Virus record (IMG/VR): IMGVR_UViG_3300035698_020119
Coordinates: 1-28,510 of that record
From: a virus
Reading direction: 5' to 3' (one strand)
DNA length: 28,510 nt
Positions 18,416 through 28,015 of this stretch are shown here, piece after piece; positions within the stretch are counted from its first letter, which is position 1, and each line of letters opens with the position of its first letter. The translations under genes and the position numbers were made by a program. The notes under the pieces are model-generated. The model was not told the origin of the DNA. It was given only the letters and a program-made list of their open reading frames with translations, and did not search any database.

Positions 18416-19195
18416 TTATCCTGTATAAGCATTAATATAATGTACTACTCAATCAACCGTTATTTTTATTTTTTTAGCTGTTCATGCTGTTTCAGCTGTA
18501 TCACTTATCATAGCCGAACAAGTATCAAATTCTATAAATGCAACTGCCGCAGGTGTTCTAAAATACATTACTTGATCAAGTGCTGTAGTTCAATTTTCTG
18601 TTCAATATATTAATTGATAACTTCCTGTGATTGCACTATCAAGATGAGTATCTAACCAACAAGATGCAACATGAGTTGCTGTAATTGCTTGTCAACCCTC
18701 TTCGATTAATCAATATAATCAAGCCATAAATGAACTACCTGTTAATGTACCCTCTGATCTTGCTTGACCATAAGCTCCAATTAAAGTACCTCAAGTTAAT
18801 GTAAATGTTGCATCTAATACCGCTGTATTTAAACTTCATGTTAATGATGCTGTACCTGTTGCACTTATTTTACAATCATTATATACTCAATATTGTGCTC
18901 AGCTTGTATTTACTGACTCGTATTTATATTCGTTATTAATTGCAGAAGTTGAGTCGTGATTATGCATTTTTAAAGATTTTTGTGCACTATCATTATCATT
19001 TCTATAAATTTGTCAAATTACTTTTTGATTAACATTTAGATCAGTAACAAATTCAAAATCTGAATCTTGATTTACTAATTCTCTCCCTTTTCAATCTTCA
19101 CAACTAATTATCTGATTAACTAAAATTGTTTCAGAAATTCAATTTAAAACTTCTACTCAAGTTTTACTTTCTGATCATCCATTTTTTATAAGCAT
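18416..19195 (-). CDS. Virion protein, decoration/minor-tail type (259 aa)
   Basis: An N-terminal short region resembles nothing I can name. Central and C-terminal parts are beta-rich (ISATGTASLTGSLNTAVLDA; GGTLIGAYGQARSEGTLTGS) followed by the segment FMAGLYGLIEEGGQAITATH, ISxx CWLDTHLD, and a C-terminal KKIKITVDGVVHYINAYTG. That last strand, with K-I-K-I/V-TxDGxxHYI-x-AY, matches the end of phage virion proteins of the head-decoration/structural type, though here it sits between the major tail protein and the chaperone. It may be a second tube or tail-surface protein. About 17 Gly codons are TGA. Confidence 0.65.
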
Positions 19196-19224
19196 TTTAA
19201 TTTTTTTTATATATATAAATAAAT

Positions 19225-20427
19225 TTAATATCAAGTTGCATTATCGTTTAATAATAATACTTCTATTTGTGCAGAAGTATCAACATCGTATTGTCATGAG
19301 TATCACATAGTTTGCTTAATTATATCATTTGCCGAATCTGTTTTTGTCCATTCTTTAAATCATACTTTCATAAAATCAATAAACATTGAAGGAAAAATTT
19401 GACTAGCTACTAAAGCGGTTACATCATCATTTATTAATTCAAATCTAGTAGCTTTTTTATCGCTATCAATTACATAATTTCTCAAAGTAACTGAATTATA
19501 TAATGCTTCAAAATCTCATTCAGTTGTAAATTGTTGATTATGTAGACTATCAATGTCAGTACTTCAAAAACATTGTATATCAGTAAGATTTTTATTAATT
19601 GCTAATCTAAAGTTTTGCATACATACGGCTGTCGCTGCATTCAAAGCTCATTCAGTTGCTGCAAAATATACATTTGAATCCATTGCTCTAAATGGATTTT
19701 CAGCAGAATAACTAGGTATTTGAGCAGATGCTGTTGCCATTTGTTGTCCCCAATATTCAGCAGAAAATTTTACATAATCCCCAACTTCAGCGGATAATTC
19801 CAAAGTATTCACCATTCAATAAGTTGATGAAACTGCTCCAACTGGATCATCATCATATAAAGTGTATGTTTGATGACTATTATCATTATTTCTACTAAAG
19901 AAATGTCATTTAACTGCAGAAGTTGCTGTAACTCAAACAGTTGCTGTCCGTGTTCAATTTGTCACCGTATCAGCATTTCATAAAGTTCAACTTGTTGTTG
20001 AAACAAAATAATAAGTTGTCAGTGTTCCTCATAAACTTAATATTTTTTTAATTTCTCAAATCCATGTTTCACTTGCAGGAGCTCAAACATAAGCTATATC
20101 TCATCTTGCAGGAGTTCATCACGACGGACTAGGAAGTGTTATACATTGAACTTGATCATAACTTCATAATGCTCAATATAATAAATGTCAAATAAAATCA
20201 TCTCTTGTAATTCCTCATAAAGTAATCTTTGAAAAGTTTTTAGTAGTTGCAGAATCATAAACTTCATCAATTACTCAATATCAACTTGCATCTATTGCTT
20301 CCTCAAATTCAGGTATTAATACTCAAGTTTCTTTTGGAATCCGTACATCAGCGACTGCTATTGTTCAAGCTGTTGACTCTTTTCATAATCAAACTGCGGA
20401 TAATCTTCATATATGTTCGTTTGCCAT
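19225..20427 (-). CDS. Major tail tube protein (400 aa)
   Basis: 400 residues, starting MANEHIGRLSAVGLGKESTA and continuing VADVRIPKETG, the beginning of siphophage tail tube proteins that polymerise into hexameric rings around the tape measure. A conserved stretch HFFSRNNDNSHQTYTLYDDD, then TLELSAEVGDYVKFSAEYWG, is typical. C-terminal half has GDFEALYNSVTLRNYVIDSD and ASQIFPSMFIDFMKVGFKEW. Its length suggests an added surface domain. An AAAAGGAAAATG start provides a weak Shine-Dalgarno. Located upstream of the decoration-type protein and chaperone, as expected. Confidence 0.85.
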
Positions 20428-20454
20428 TTTCCTTTTAATTTAAATAATAAAATA

Positions 20455-20640
20455 TTAAATTATTTTTTTCTTGTAATTTTTAATCATTTTTAATTTTTTT
20501 AAAGCATCTTTTATATTTTTTGCTTTTATATTTATTCATTCTTTTGGAAATGAAAAATTTTTCAAACCTTTTAAATTATCTTCAATTTTTTCTTCTTCAA
20601 TTTCATTGATAATTTTATCATCTTTTTCTATTTGGTTCAT
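20455..20640 (-). CDS. Small hypothetical protein next to major tail gene (61 aa)
   Basis: Highly basic and acidic, with an acidic helix (EKDDKIINEIEEEKIEDNL), a short LKNFSFPKEGINIKAKNIKD motif and a Lys-rich end. The F-x-P-xxG-INI-KA-NIKDALKKLK element resembles small phage proteins found between tail terminator and major tail protein genes. This is one of the few genes with a clear Shine-Dalgarno, AAAGGTGAG 6 nt before ATG (20640). The only TGA is at Gly of KEGINI. Function unknown. Confidence 0.65.
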
Positions 20641-20655
20641 ACAATCTCACCTTTT
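20641..20655 (-). promoter_or_regulatory. Clear Shine-Dalgarno site (AGGTGAG)
   Basis: Minus-strand AAAGGTGAGATTGT immediately precedes the ATG at 20640. Most other starts in this window lack such a site and instead carry an A-rich run such as AAATAAAA just before ATG, so this one stands out. Confidence 0.6.
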
Positions 20656-20685
20656 TTTAATCATTATATTTTTTTATAAAATAAA

Positions 20686-21126
20686 TTATTTATTTTCAAT
20701 TCAATTAAATTTACAAGTAATTTCAAATACGCGTATTGGTTCTTGAGTATCTGCCCAACCAAATATATAATCAAAAGTTAAATCTAGTGTACTTCAATTT
20801 CATACCGTTCGCGTAATTGTTGAAATATCTTTCAATCTTTCTAAAACTAAATCAGCCAATTCTCTTATATTATTTTCTGCTGTTGAAATTCAATCTTGAA
20901 TTGAATCTATTACTCTAACCGAATAATTAAAACTAATTCAATTACAACAACTATCAAGTATCTCTTCCGTTCAATTTGTAGGAGTTATTATAATTGCAGG
21001 CATGTTTATTCATCATTCTATTTTAACATCATAATTATATACATTTCAAACCCTTGAATCTGTATTTTTTACTTTCAACATTTCTGTATTTATAGTATCT
21101 CATATTTCTTTGAAACTTCGTGTCAT
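20686..21126 (-). CDS. Tail terminator / tail completion protein (146 aa)
   Basis: Sits in the neck module between the gp10-like protein and the tail tube gene, the place for the tail terminator. Content fits: N-terminal helix (SFKEIGDTINTEMLKVKNTD), the strand AIIITPTNGTEEILDSC, then NYSVRVIDSIQDG and the helix ENNIRELADLVLERLKD, ending with a strand pair TFDYIFGWADTQEPIRVFEI. The I-R-E-L-A-D-x-V-L-E-R-L helix and final strand are typical of terminator proteins of the lambda gpU-like/HK97 gp9-like type. It completes the tail tube and joins it to the head. Start ATG 21126 follows an AT run. Confidence 0.65.
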
Positions 21127-21150
21127 TAATTAGTTTTAATTATTAAATTC

Positions 21151-21498
21151 TTATCATAATTTTAATTTGATTACTTTATTAAATATATCTCAAATTTTAT
21201 TAATATTTTCAGTATAAGCTCTTTTTAAATAAAATTTTCTATCAGGATTTTTCTTGTTTTCGTATTCTCTTCTTCTAGAATAAATAACTGGACTTCAAAT
21301 CGTAGTTGTTAATTTATTTAATCTTGTTAAATCACTTGTGATACTTCTTCTTAAAGTTCAAGTTAAATAAGGAGCATTTATTTTAGCTTGATTTTGTATC
21401 ATTATAGTAGTTTGTAATAATCCTTTTTCTATTCATTCTATTAATGCTCCCTCAAGTGGAGTCGCTCTTTTTAAATTATAACTTATTTCTAATTTCAT
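21151..21498 (-). CDS. HK97 gp10-like head-tail protein (115 aa)
   Basis: The hallmark APYLTGTLRRSITSDLTR lies at residues 42-59, matching the P-x-x-TG-x-LRRSI motif of the HK97 gp10 family, with the invariant Gly47 encoded by TGA, not tryptophan. The rest is a helix (ALIEGIEKGLLQTTIMIQNQ) before and a short basic part with REYENKKNPDRKFYLKRAYT after it. These proteins take part in head-tail joining/tail completion. Usual length is about 100-150, so it is complete. Start ATG at 21498, end 25 nt before the tail terminator gene. Confidence 0.85.
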
Positions 21499-21512
21499 AT
21501 TAATAATTTATT

Positions 21513-21809
21513 TTATAAACCGTCAGATTTTTGAATATATATTATATTATAATCAGATATTATTCCCTCTCGTTCTTTTGTTTCTTTTACTATATAAGTA
21601 ATAGAATCAACAATTATTTTATCTCAATTTTTTATTCAGTCATATTCAGTATATAGTTTTTTATAATCATACATAGTTGATCAATCAAATCAATCTCAAG
21701 CACTTATTGGTTGTATAGTACATTTAAATGTTCATATTAATCAATAACTTGCAACATTTTTAACACTTCTATTTCTTGTATATAATGTTCAAGTTGATTT
21801 ATAAAACAT
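21513..21809 (-). CDS. Head closure / stopper protein (98 aa)
   Basis: Small beta-barrel protein (YKSTGTLYTRNRSVKNVASY; FKCTIQPISAG), with EYDGIKNGDKIIVDSITYIV and KETKEREGIISDYNIIYIQK at the end, typical of SPP1 gp16/HK97 gp7-like head-closure ('stopper') proteins. Located between the connector and the gp10-like gene, the canonical position. It overlaps the connector stop by 11 nt. Five or six TGA-Gly codons. Confidence 0.72.
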
Positions 21810-22620
21810 TTATTTTTTTATAAAAATTAAATAAATTTTGAAAATTTGTGTAATCATTTTCATCTCGTCATCAAAATGTAATACTTTCATCTCATAATCT
21901 GTAAGATTTTATTCAAGTTGATTTTCTTTTATTATAATATCAACTAATTAATAACATTTGTAATTGAATTATATCATTAGGTATTGTATCATTAACTCAA
22001 CCTTGAGTATTATTTAAACTGCTTTCTGTTCAAGTAAAAGTTTCTGAAACATAACTTGCCGTAATATTAAAAGTATCAGTTGCAACTCAAGATATTGTAT
22101 AAGTTCAGTCATAATTTACGGTTCAAGATAATGTTATACTATTTCAATCAGCATAAGTATTAGCTGTTAATGGTATTCAAACAATTCAATCTCAATTATT
22201 AATTGCCACAGCATTATCTAGTAAAGCATCATTATCCCTATTATATCAACTAGTATAAATATAATCAACATAATTAAAATCTAAATCGGTTAAATAATCT
22301 GAGATATCTTTTATAATAATTTTTCTATTATTAACTATTTTATAATCAGTATTCAAAACTCAAGTATATGAAGTTCAATTAATAGATACCATTGCAGTTA
22401 CTGGTCGATTTTTTACCCGACAAGCTCAATCAGTATATAAATAACTTAAATCAATAACCTCTGTATAATTAGCTTGATTAAAACTATCTATTTTTAAAAT
22501 TCTATTCAATAAATAATAATTTGATATTAATAACTGATTTAAAATATCATCTGTTGATGATCAAGTTATTCATAAATAAATTTTTAAATCTGATAATTTA
22601 GTATAATTTAATATAGTCAT
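21799..22620 (-). CDS. Head-tail connector (adaptor) with inserted beta domain (273 aa)
   Basis: The N-terminal 75 residues resemble the gp6/gp15-type adaptor: LNYTKLSDLKIYLGITGSST, then DDILNQLLISNYYLLNRILK. It is followed by a beta-rich region (GACRVKNRPVTAMVSINGTS) and C-terminal NDIIQLQMLLISGYYNKRKS and a final helix (NFQNLFNFYKKINVL). An additional ~55-residue segment (GDGIVGIPLTANTYADGNSI, then TLSGTVNYDGTYTISGVATD, TFNITASYVSETFTGTE) is a small Ig-like domain seen in other phage connectors, probably decorating the neck. Overlaps the stopper gene by 11 nt. Confidence 0.72.
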
Positions 22621-22636
22621 TATTATTTTTTATTAA

Positions 22637-22984
22637 TTAATTTGTTTCTTTATTAATTTTATCTGCTCTCTCTTCTTTAATTTTTTTTAGTAATTCATTT
22701 TTTTTCCAACCAGTAAAAGGTTTTTTTCAAAACTTTTCTTCATATTCTTTTCTTAAAGTTTTTAAATTTGATTTTTCAACTAATACTTTTATATCTCAAA
22801 TTTGATTTATTTTTACAACTATTTTATATAAATTTTTATATCCTCTAATAAGATTTCTTCAATCTCTTTCTAAAATTTCAAAAGTTTCTCAAGGTTTGAT
22901 ATATTTTTTTCAATTAATAGTAGTTGTTAATAAAGTTTGTTTTGAAATATTTTTTACTAAAGATAAATTTTTTTGATATTTCAT
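22637..22984 (-). CDS. Small head-region protein with HeH/LEM-like C-terminus (115 aa)
   Basis: The N-terminal 60 residues are basic with short strands (TINGKKYIKPGETFEILERD; NLYKIVVKINQIGDIKVL). The C-terminal 40 residues end EYEEKFGKKPFTGWKKNELL KKIKEE, matching the G-K-K-P-x-x-GW-K-x-x-EL-x-x-KI helix-extended-helix motif common at the C-terminus of phage proteins next to major capsid genes, where it may bind DNA or another protein. The Gly before KKPF is TGA. Location between capsid and connector. Exact role unknown. Confidence 0.62.
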
Positions 22985-23010
22985 ATTGTATTTTAAAATA
23001 ATAAATTAAT

Positions 23011-23042
23011 TTATTGGAGGATCTTTTAAAACCCCCCAATAA
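23011..23042 (-). terminator. Hairpin after the major capsid gene
   Basis: On the minus strand TTATTGGGGG (23042-23033) pairs with CCTCCAATAA (23020-23011), 10 bp with one G-U pair, around a 12-nt loop. It lies 8 nt beyond the capsid gene stop (23050). The following tract AATTAATTT is only weakly U-rich, so partial termination that leaves capsid mRNA more abundant than downstream genes is the most likely role. Confidence 0.6.
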
Positions 23043-23049
23043 TAATTGT

Positions 23050-24156
23050 TTATATAGTAACATTAATTCACATTCATGCTGTTTTTCAAAGTCAAGCCTT
23101 ATCATAAGCAAGAGCCATTCAAAATTCCATTGTAGCATAAAGTACAATACCTTTTCAAGGTACTTTGTAAGGCTCAATTTCTAGTGCTTGTCAGAATCCA
23201 AATTGAAAAGTCGGTTTGTAAACTAATCAGAATGATCAGTAACTATTTCAAGTTGAAGTGTGTACCAATCAAGTTGCTAATGCTAATGCAGGCCAATCTC
23301 TTTGAACAGTTGCATCAATTCAGAATATTTTTGCCAATACTCATTTTTGAATAGTTGCAGCAGGTCAAAATTTATCTACTGTAAGAACTGCATCAAGTAA
23401 CATAGCTTTATTATAAACATTTGCAGGCAAAATCCATAAAAGATTCTGTAAATCTGCTTGATAACCAGAATCTAATTTTCCTAAAACTGAAATAAAATCT
23501 CATTCAGATAATGTTCCAATATCAACTGTATTTGTATCTGCTAAAACCATATCTCTCATTCAATTATTATTTTCTAGGTAATAATTTCAAGAAGGTGTTC
23601 AACCGTCATCATTAACATTATTAGAAGTAGTAGAATCAGCATTCATAAATAATGCATCAATTGTTCTTCCTGCACTTTTATTTATTCTATCTCTTACAAT
23701 ATTTTCTAATGCCATAGGTGCATAATTTAATTCTCTTTTTGAAATAGCAACTTTTAAAATGAACATACCTTGAGTAATAGTGATTTCTCAAGTTTCAGGT
23801 CATTCATTAGCAGGTGTTGCAGGAGTTGGTGCTCAAGTTGTCCATTCAGAATTTCAAGAAAATAAATCAGCTTCTCAAACTATTGGTAATGTTACTGATT
23901 TTCAAAGATTAGTTCAATGATAACCAGGTAACATATTAAATAAAATTGAATACTGAGGGATCAAATCAAGCATAGGGTCTAATTGTAACTCATCAGGAAC
24001 AAGTTCCTCTCAAAAACCTGTATTAGTTGTATGCATAACTTCATTCGTTTTTGTTTCCATTTCTACTTGTTTTTCTTCTTCTTTAAGAAATTTTTCTGTA
24101 TCTTGTCAACATAATTCTTTTGATCTTTTAATTGCTTCTAATAATCTTTTATCCAT
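23050..24156 (-). CDS. Major capsid protein, HK97 fold (368 aa)
   Basis: The N-terminal ~42 residues are charged helix (KRSKELCGQDTEKFLKEEEK), a short scaffold-like delta arm. Then TGFGEELVPDELQLDPMLD starts the mature-type HK97 fold, followed by KSVTLPIVGEADLFSGNSE, GMFILKVAISKRELNYAPM (E-loop/spine region), DALFMNADSTTSNNVND, LGKLDSGYQADLQNLLWILP and the A-domain end QFGFGQALEIEPYKVPGKG with IVLYATMEFGMALA. Highly abundant protein; TGA used for many of its glycines. Directly downstream of the protease in the usual portal-protease-capsid order. ATG at 24156 preceded by an A-rich run. Confidence 0.92.
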
Positions 24157-24175
24157 TGTTAAAATTTTTTATAAA

Positions 24176-25171
24176 TTAAATATTTTTTAACTTTTTAGTT
24201 AAATTAGTATATGGTGTTGTTTTTACAACTGGTTTTTCAAAATTATATCAAGTTTTTACTACTACTTTATCAATTCAATTTTTCATATCATTAAACTGTT
24301 TTAAAATAGTATTAAATTGCTCAACAATTTCTATTAGTGTTTTTTCTAATCATTCAATTTCTTCCTTTTGTAAATCAAATTTTTCAGAAAATTCTTTTAT
24401 TATAGAATCGTTTTTATTTCAAAACTCTTTTATAATTTCTTTTATATTAATTTTGTCTTCTTCAACGATATTTTTTTCATTACCGTTTTCTGTAACTTCA
24501 TCAGAATTTTCAGAATCTTGACTTCAATTATCATTTTCTTTTACTACTTCTTTAATTTCTTCTTCTTTTTCTTTTTCCTCTTCTTTAATTTCTTCTTCCT
24601 CTTCTTCTTCCACATCTTTAATTTCTTTAATTTCTTTAATTTTATTTTCTTTGATACAATTCTCTATTGATTTAACCAAAGCATAAGGATTAGCAGGAAC
24701 AGAAACTAAACTTATTTCATATAAATCTAAATCTTTTATTGTGTATTCATATTCCACAAGTTCTCAATTTTTAATTATTTCTTTAACATCTAAATCTTTT
24801 ATTATATATCATATAGAAAATGTTTTTAAAACACCGTTTTTTAGTGCAGAAAAAATTCAATCTTGATCTTCTGTGATGTTAGCCTTAATATATAACCCTC
24901 TAGGTTTTATACTTGCTTCTGTTACAGTTCAAATTGGTTTGTCTCTTTTATGTTGTAATAAAATTATTGGATTTTTCATATACAAATTTAATGCAGATTC
25001 AAAAGCCTTTGGGTTTACTATATCATTTGTTCTGTCTTTATCCTTAGTACTTGCCCACCCCTCTATCTCAATTCAAGTAGTTTCTCAATTATCACCTTTA
25101 ATTTCTTTAATAGATTTTTTTTCGCATGTAATTTGAAAGAAATCTTTATCTTTTTTTAGTAATTTTTTCAT
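24176..25171 (-). CDS. Prohead protease with C-terminal scaffold-like domain (331 aa)
   Basis: HK97-type (U35/S78) capsid maturation protease. Residues about 30-165 carry the motifs: GWASTKDKDRTNDIV, ILLQHKRDKPIG with catalytic His74, KTFSIGYIIKD with Ser119 (its Gly121 is TGA), and DLYEISLVSVPANPYAL with the acidic residue Glu152. Beyond about residue 180 comes a very acidic low-complexity stretch of E/K-I-K-E repeats, then a coiled coil (LQKEEIEGLEKTLIEIVEQF). This half should act as the internal scaffold and be degraded during maturation, so the protein combines protease and scaffold, with no separate scaffolding gene seen. Confidence 0.88.
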
Positions 25172-25193
25172 ACTTTATATTTAAAATTTAAAA

Positions 25194-26009
25194 TTATAAT
25201 ATTTTGTATAACATTGTACATCTACACCTTACTCAAGTTGGTGCAAATCAACTGTTTGTAGCTTGATAAAAATAATCAATATCTTTTCGTCATTTATTTT
25301 CGTTTTCTGTATGTTCAGGACGCACTCTTGCATCTTGCACGGTTTGCCATTTCTTTTCTACCTGTCATCAAGCATCTTTATATTTTTTCATTGGTAACCA
25401 GTTCCCATATTCATAAGCCTGTCCCATTTCAGTAACTGCTATTAATTGTGCTCTATTTTTATCAAACAATACACTATTTATTTTTACTATTTCATCCCTT
25501 AATTCTCAATATGTCCAATTTTTATCATATCATTCTTTTATCTTCTCAATTATTTTTAATTTAGTTGTCCTGCTTATACTTCATTTATAATCACTTAAGT
25601 GTTGTACTCAAAATATTTCTTTATATTCTAATCATGCATTACTATTATATATTATTCAATTTTTTTGTAACTTCTCTTTATTTTTATTATATGACCTTTT
25701 ATATCATTTATCAGTTATCTTTTTTATTTGATTTTTCAATTTCTCAATCATCTTATAAACACCCATTTTTGACCAAAATCATCATAAAGGTTCTCAAGTG
25801 GTATCAGGTGGAAGTTCTTTTTCAAAATTTAATGATTGTTGTATATTTATAAGATAATTATAAGACTGTAATACTTTATTTGGATTATTAAATAATTGTT
25901 TTAAATTTCTTAATAAATATTTTTCTTGTTTTCTAAAAGAAGTAACCATTATGTTTTGCATACGTACCTCATTTCTTAATATTCTTCTATAGTTTGCTGG
26001 TATCGGCAT
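25194..26009 (-). CDS. Mu gpF-like minor head protein (271 aa)
   Basis: An N-terminal helical part (MPIPANYRRILRNEVRMQNI; FNNPNKVLQSYNYLINIQQS) is followed by YKEIFGVQHLSDYKGSISRT and the Mu gpF/SPP1 gp7 signature at residues about 221-265: KKWQTVQDARVRPEHTENEN, then a variable piece and GFAPTGVRCRCTMLY, i.e. W-x-T-x-x-D-x-R-V-x-x-x-H followed by C-R-C. In this family it is a minor head protein bound to the portal, required for DNA delivery. Several glycines are TGA. The HNH fragment overlaps its first 23 nt. Confidence 0.88.
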
Positions 26010-26540
26010 CTTTATTATATTTCCAAATAAATCATCAAGCTGTTTTTCTTTTTCATTTACAGACTTTACAAATATGACTATTATTTATTCCTATTTTTCT
26101 TTCTACATCATTCATACTATTCCAAATTTTAATTAATTTTCATTCTTTTGTATATTGAATAATTTTCTTAGATAAATGATTATTTATTCAAAGTCTTCAT
26201 AACATATTTGGTTTTCTTCATAATTCTTTAAAAGAATGTAAATGATTTTCTGAATAAGTATTCCATTCTAAATTATCAACTTTATTATCTTCTTTATATG
26301 ATTTATTGTTCTTTTATTTTCTTTATTTTTTATAAAAGCTTTTCAAACTAATCTATGAATTAATGTTTTTATACTTTTTCAATTTTTACATAAATCAATT
26401 TGTAAATATCATGATGTACATTTTAAAGATTTCAATATTTTTCAACAATGTCATTTTCTAGTTAAACTATATACATTTCATAAATTAGATACTTTATACA
26501 ATCATTCATATCATTTTATATCTTTTCGTATTTCTTTCAT
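25987..26540 (-). pseudogene. Frameshifted HNH homing endonuclease (NUMOD4-HNH-NUMOD1)
   Basis: Two frames make one endonuclease. The first frame (26540-26268) gives KEIRKDIKGYEGLYKVSNLG and NVYSL, a NUMOD4 domain, then LIHRLVGKAFIKNKENKRTI NHI, the start of the HNH. A shift at about 26293 (sequence after NHI reads KKIIKLII then TAG) breaks it. The other frame (26292-25987) continues DNLEWNTYSENHLHSFKELG, the second half of the HNH, then KKIIQYTKEGKLIKIWNSMN and HICKVCKGKRKTAGGFIWKY, a NUMOD1-type DNA-binding end. A one- or two-base deletion explains it. The 3' end runs into the gpF gene. Free-standing, between the portal and minor head genes. Confidence 0.8.
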
Positions 26541-26632
26541 ATTTTTATAGTAATAGTATAAAACATATATTAATGGAAGGAACAATATCTATTACATATT
26601 ATCCCAATTACGCCGCTAAGCAACCTTTTTTT
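26541..26632 (-). other. Untranslated gap between portal and homing endonuclease
   Basis: 92 nt without an ORF. It begins at the portal stop (A9 run), then holds the GC-richest short segment nearby (GGTTGCTTAGCGGCGTAATT). Such a spacer could be part of an old intron or the insertion edge of the endonuclease, but no group I intron core or splice element was recognised. Confidence 0.35.
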
Positions 26633-27868
26633 TTATTCATTAAAATCAATTATAGGTTCGATTCAAACTTCTTCCAATAAAACTAAACTACTTTTTATTA
26701 ATGGAATATTACTATTTTCAGAGTTGAAAGGATCTTGTCATCTTTCTTCTCTTACTTCATCAATAGTTTTTAATCAAGATTCAATGTCAAGTCTTTGATT
26801 TATTATAATAGTTTCTGTATCTTCTGTTGATTCTCAATTAGATTTTAAAGTATATTTATCATATATTTGTGGGAAAAATTTAGCTGTTAAACTATTCATA
26901 ACAAAATTAAAATCCTTTTCGTATGGTCTTATTGTTCATTCAATATATTCTGATTTTAATTCTTTTCAATTAGCAAAATTAACATTATCAACATATCATA
27001 AAATAGATTTAGGAACTCAAAAGGTTGCAGCAACTTTTTCAGTTGTCAATTTCCTTTGATTAATAAATTCCATATCTCTTTGTGAAACACTTAACACCTT
27101 AATATCTTTAATTCATCAAGCAATCATTGTTTTATGAGCATTATTTGTTCATTTATACTCTCTTTCAAATTGTTCTTTAGCATTTTTCATTTCTTCATCT
27201 GACAAATTATCGTCTAACATTAATATTGAATTTGGAATAGCGTTGTTTTCAAAAAATTTATAATTACTTTGTGAACTTTTTAAATCACTTAAAGCATCTC
27301 GTATAATTCAATACATTAATCCCATTCAATTACTTGCATTATCAATATCTTTTTCAAATTGAAAATAACATAATTCATCTTTTGAATAAGTTTTACTTTT
27401 ATGTCATGAATATTGTCTAAATCAAGTAATATTTCAATTAGTATCATATAATTTACTCATTGATCTGCTATCTAATATTTGTAATCAATTAGATTTTTTT
27501 GTGAAAGGATTAATTGTTGATATTATATAAACTTCTCAACTAATTAAATATTGTTTAAAAAATTCTTTTTTAAATCAAAATAATGTTGGATCAGAATATA
27601 TAGCAATAATATTCTTTTTTTCTTCTGGAGAAATTTCAACAATATTTTCTTTTTTATCATAAATATCAATTCCATTTTTTGCTACTGCTAATGAAATCTT
27701 ATTAATTGATTGTCTTATATCAGCATTTTTTTTATATAATTCAAAAAACACTTGTAAATTAATTACAACTGTTTCTGAACTCCGATCACCATAGGAAATA
27801 TAATTATCATTATAACTTTTTTTTAAAGGATTTTTTGAAATTTTTATATCGTATCAAAAGATTTTCAT
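26633..27868 (-). CDS. Portal protein (411 aa)
   Basis: HK97-type portal (PF04860-like), the dodecameric DNA gateway at the capsid vertex. Segments that identify it: VFFELYKKNADIRQSINKI near the N-terminus, FKKEFFKQYLISGEVYII, SKDELCYFQFEKDIDNASN GMG, LMLDDNLSDEEMKNAKEQFE, and the conserved QRKLTTEKVAATFGVPKSIL GYVDNVNFANGKE with a helix running to FVMN. The Gly in FGVP is TGA. C-terminus INQRLDIESGLKTIDEVREE RGQDPF is typical too. Start ATG at 27868 follows a candidate promoter and terminator, so it begins a head transcription unit. Confidence 0.92.
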
Positions 27869-27897
27869 TTAATATTTTTATAAAAATAATTAATCTT

Positions 27898-27925
27898 CTT
27901 ATACTGTTTTTTTAAAAAAATGCAA
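27898..27925 (-). promoter_or_regulatory. Candidate promoter for the head-gene unit
   Basis: On the minus strand TTGCAT (27925-27920), a 16-nt A/T-tract spacer, then TATAAG (27903-27898), ending 29 nt before the portal ATG. It lies immediately downstream of a strong terminator. Close to a sigma70-type consensus, although AT richness makes chance matches common. Confidence 0.5.
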
Positions 27926-27935
27926 ACAATAAAAA

Positions 27936-27964
27936 AAAGGCTAAAAAATAGCCTTTCTTTTTTT
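27936..27964. terminator. Strong intrinsic terminator between small acidic gene and portal
   Basis: AAAGGCTA (27936-27943) pairs with TAGCCTTT (27949-27956), an 8-bp perfect stem with a 5-nt A loop (five T on the minus strand). It is followed by a T8 run on the minus strand (27938-27931) and by CTTTTTTTT on the plus strand, so it should work in both directions. Confidence 0.8.
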
Positions 27965-28015
27965 TATACTCTACATACAGTAATAACCGATTAAACTCCT
28001 ATCAATAAGCCAATT

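Noticed and set aside
22914-23177. Minus-strand ORF of 87 aa across the capsid gene end
   Set aside because: It is out of frame with both the capsid gene and the following gene, spans the hairpin, and has no family resemblance.
24524-24757. Separate 77-aa Glu/Lys-rich minus-strand gene
   Set aside because: It is only the TGA-free internal part of the prohead protease/scaffold gene in the same frame.
25794-26009. Separate 71-aa gene at 25794-26009
   Set aside because: It is the N-terminus of the Mu gpF-like protein, stopped in the standard code by a TGA that reads as Gly.
26541-26632. Group I intron around the HNH gene interrupting the portal
   Set aside because: The portal and gpF proteins are both complete on their own, and no intron core was recognisable; the endonuclease is treated as free-standing.
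26650-26668. tRNA T-loop-like motif GGTTCGATTC
   Set aside because: The bases around it do not form a T stem, and no acceptor stem or anticodon arm fits upstream. It lies in the coding end of the portal gene.
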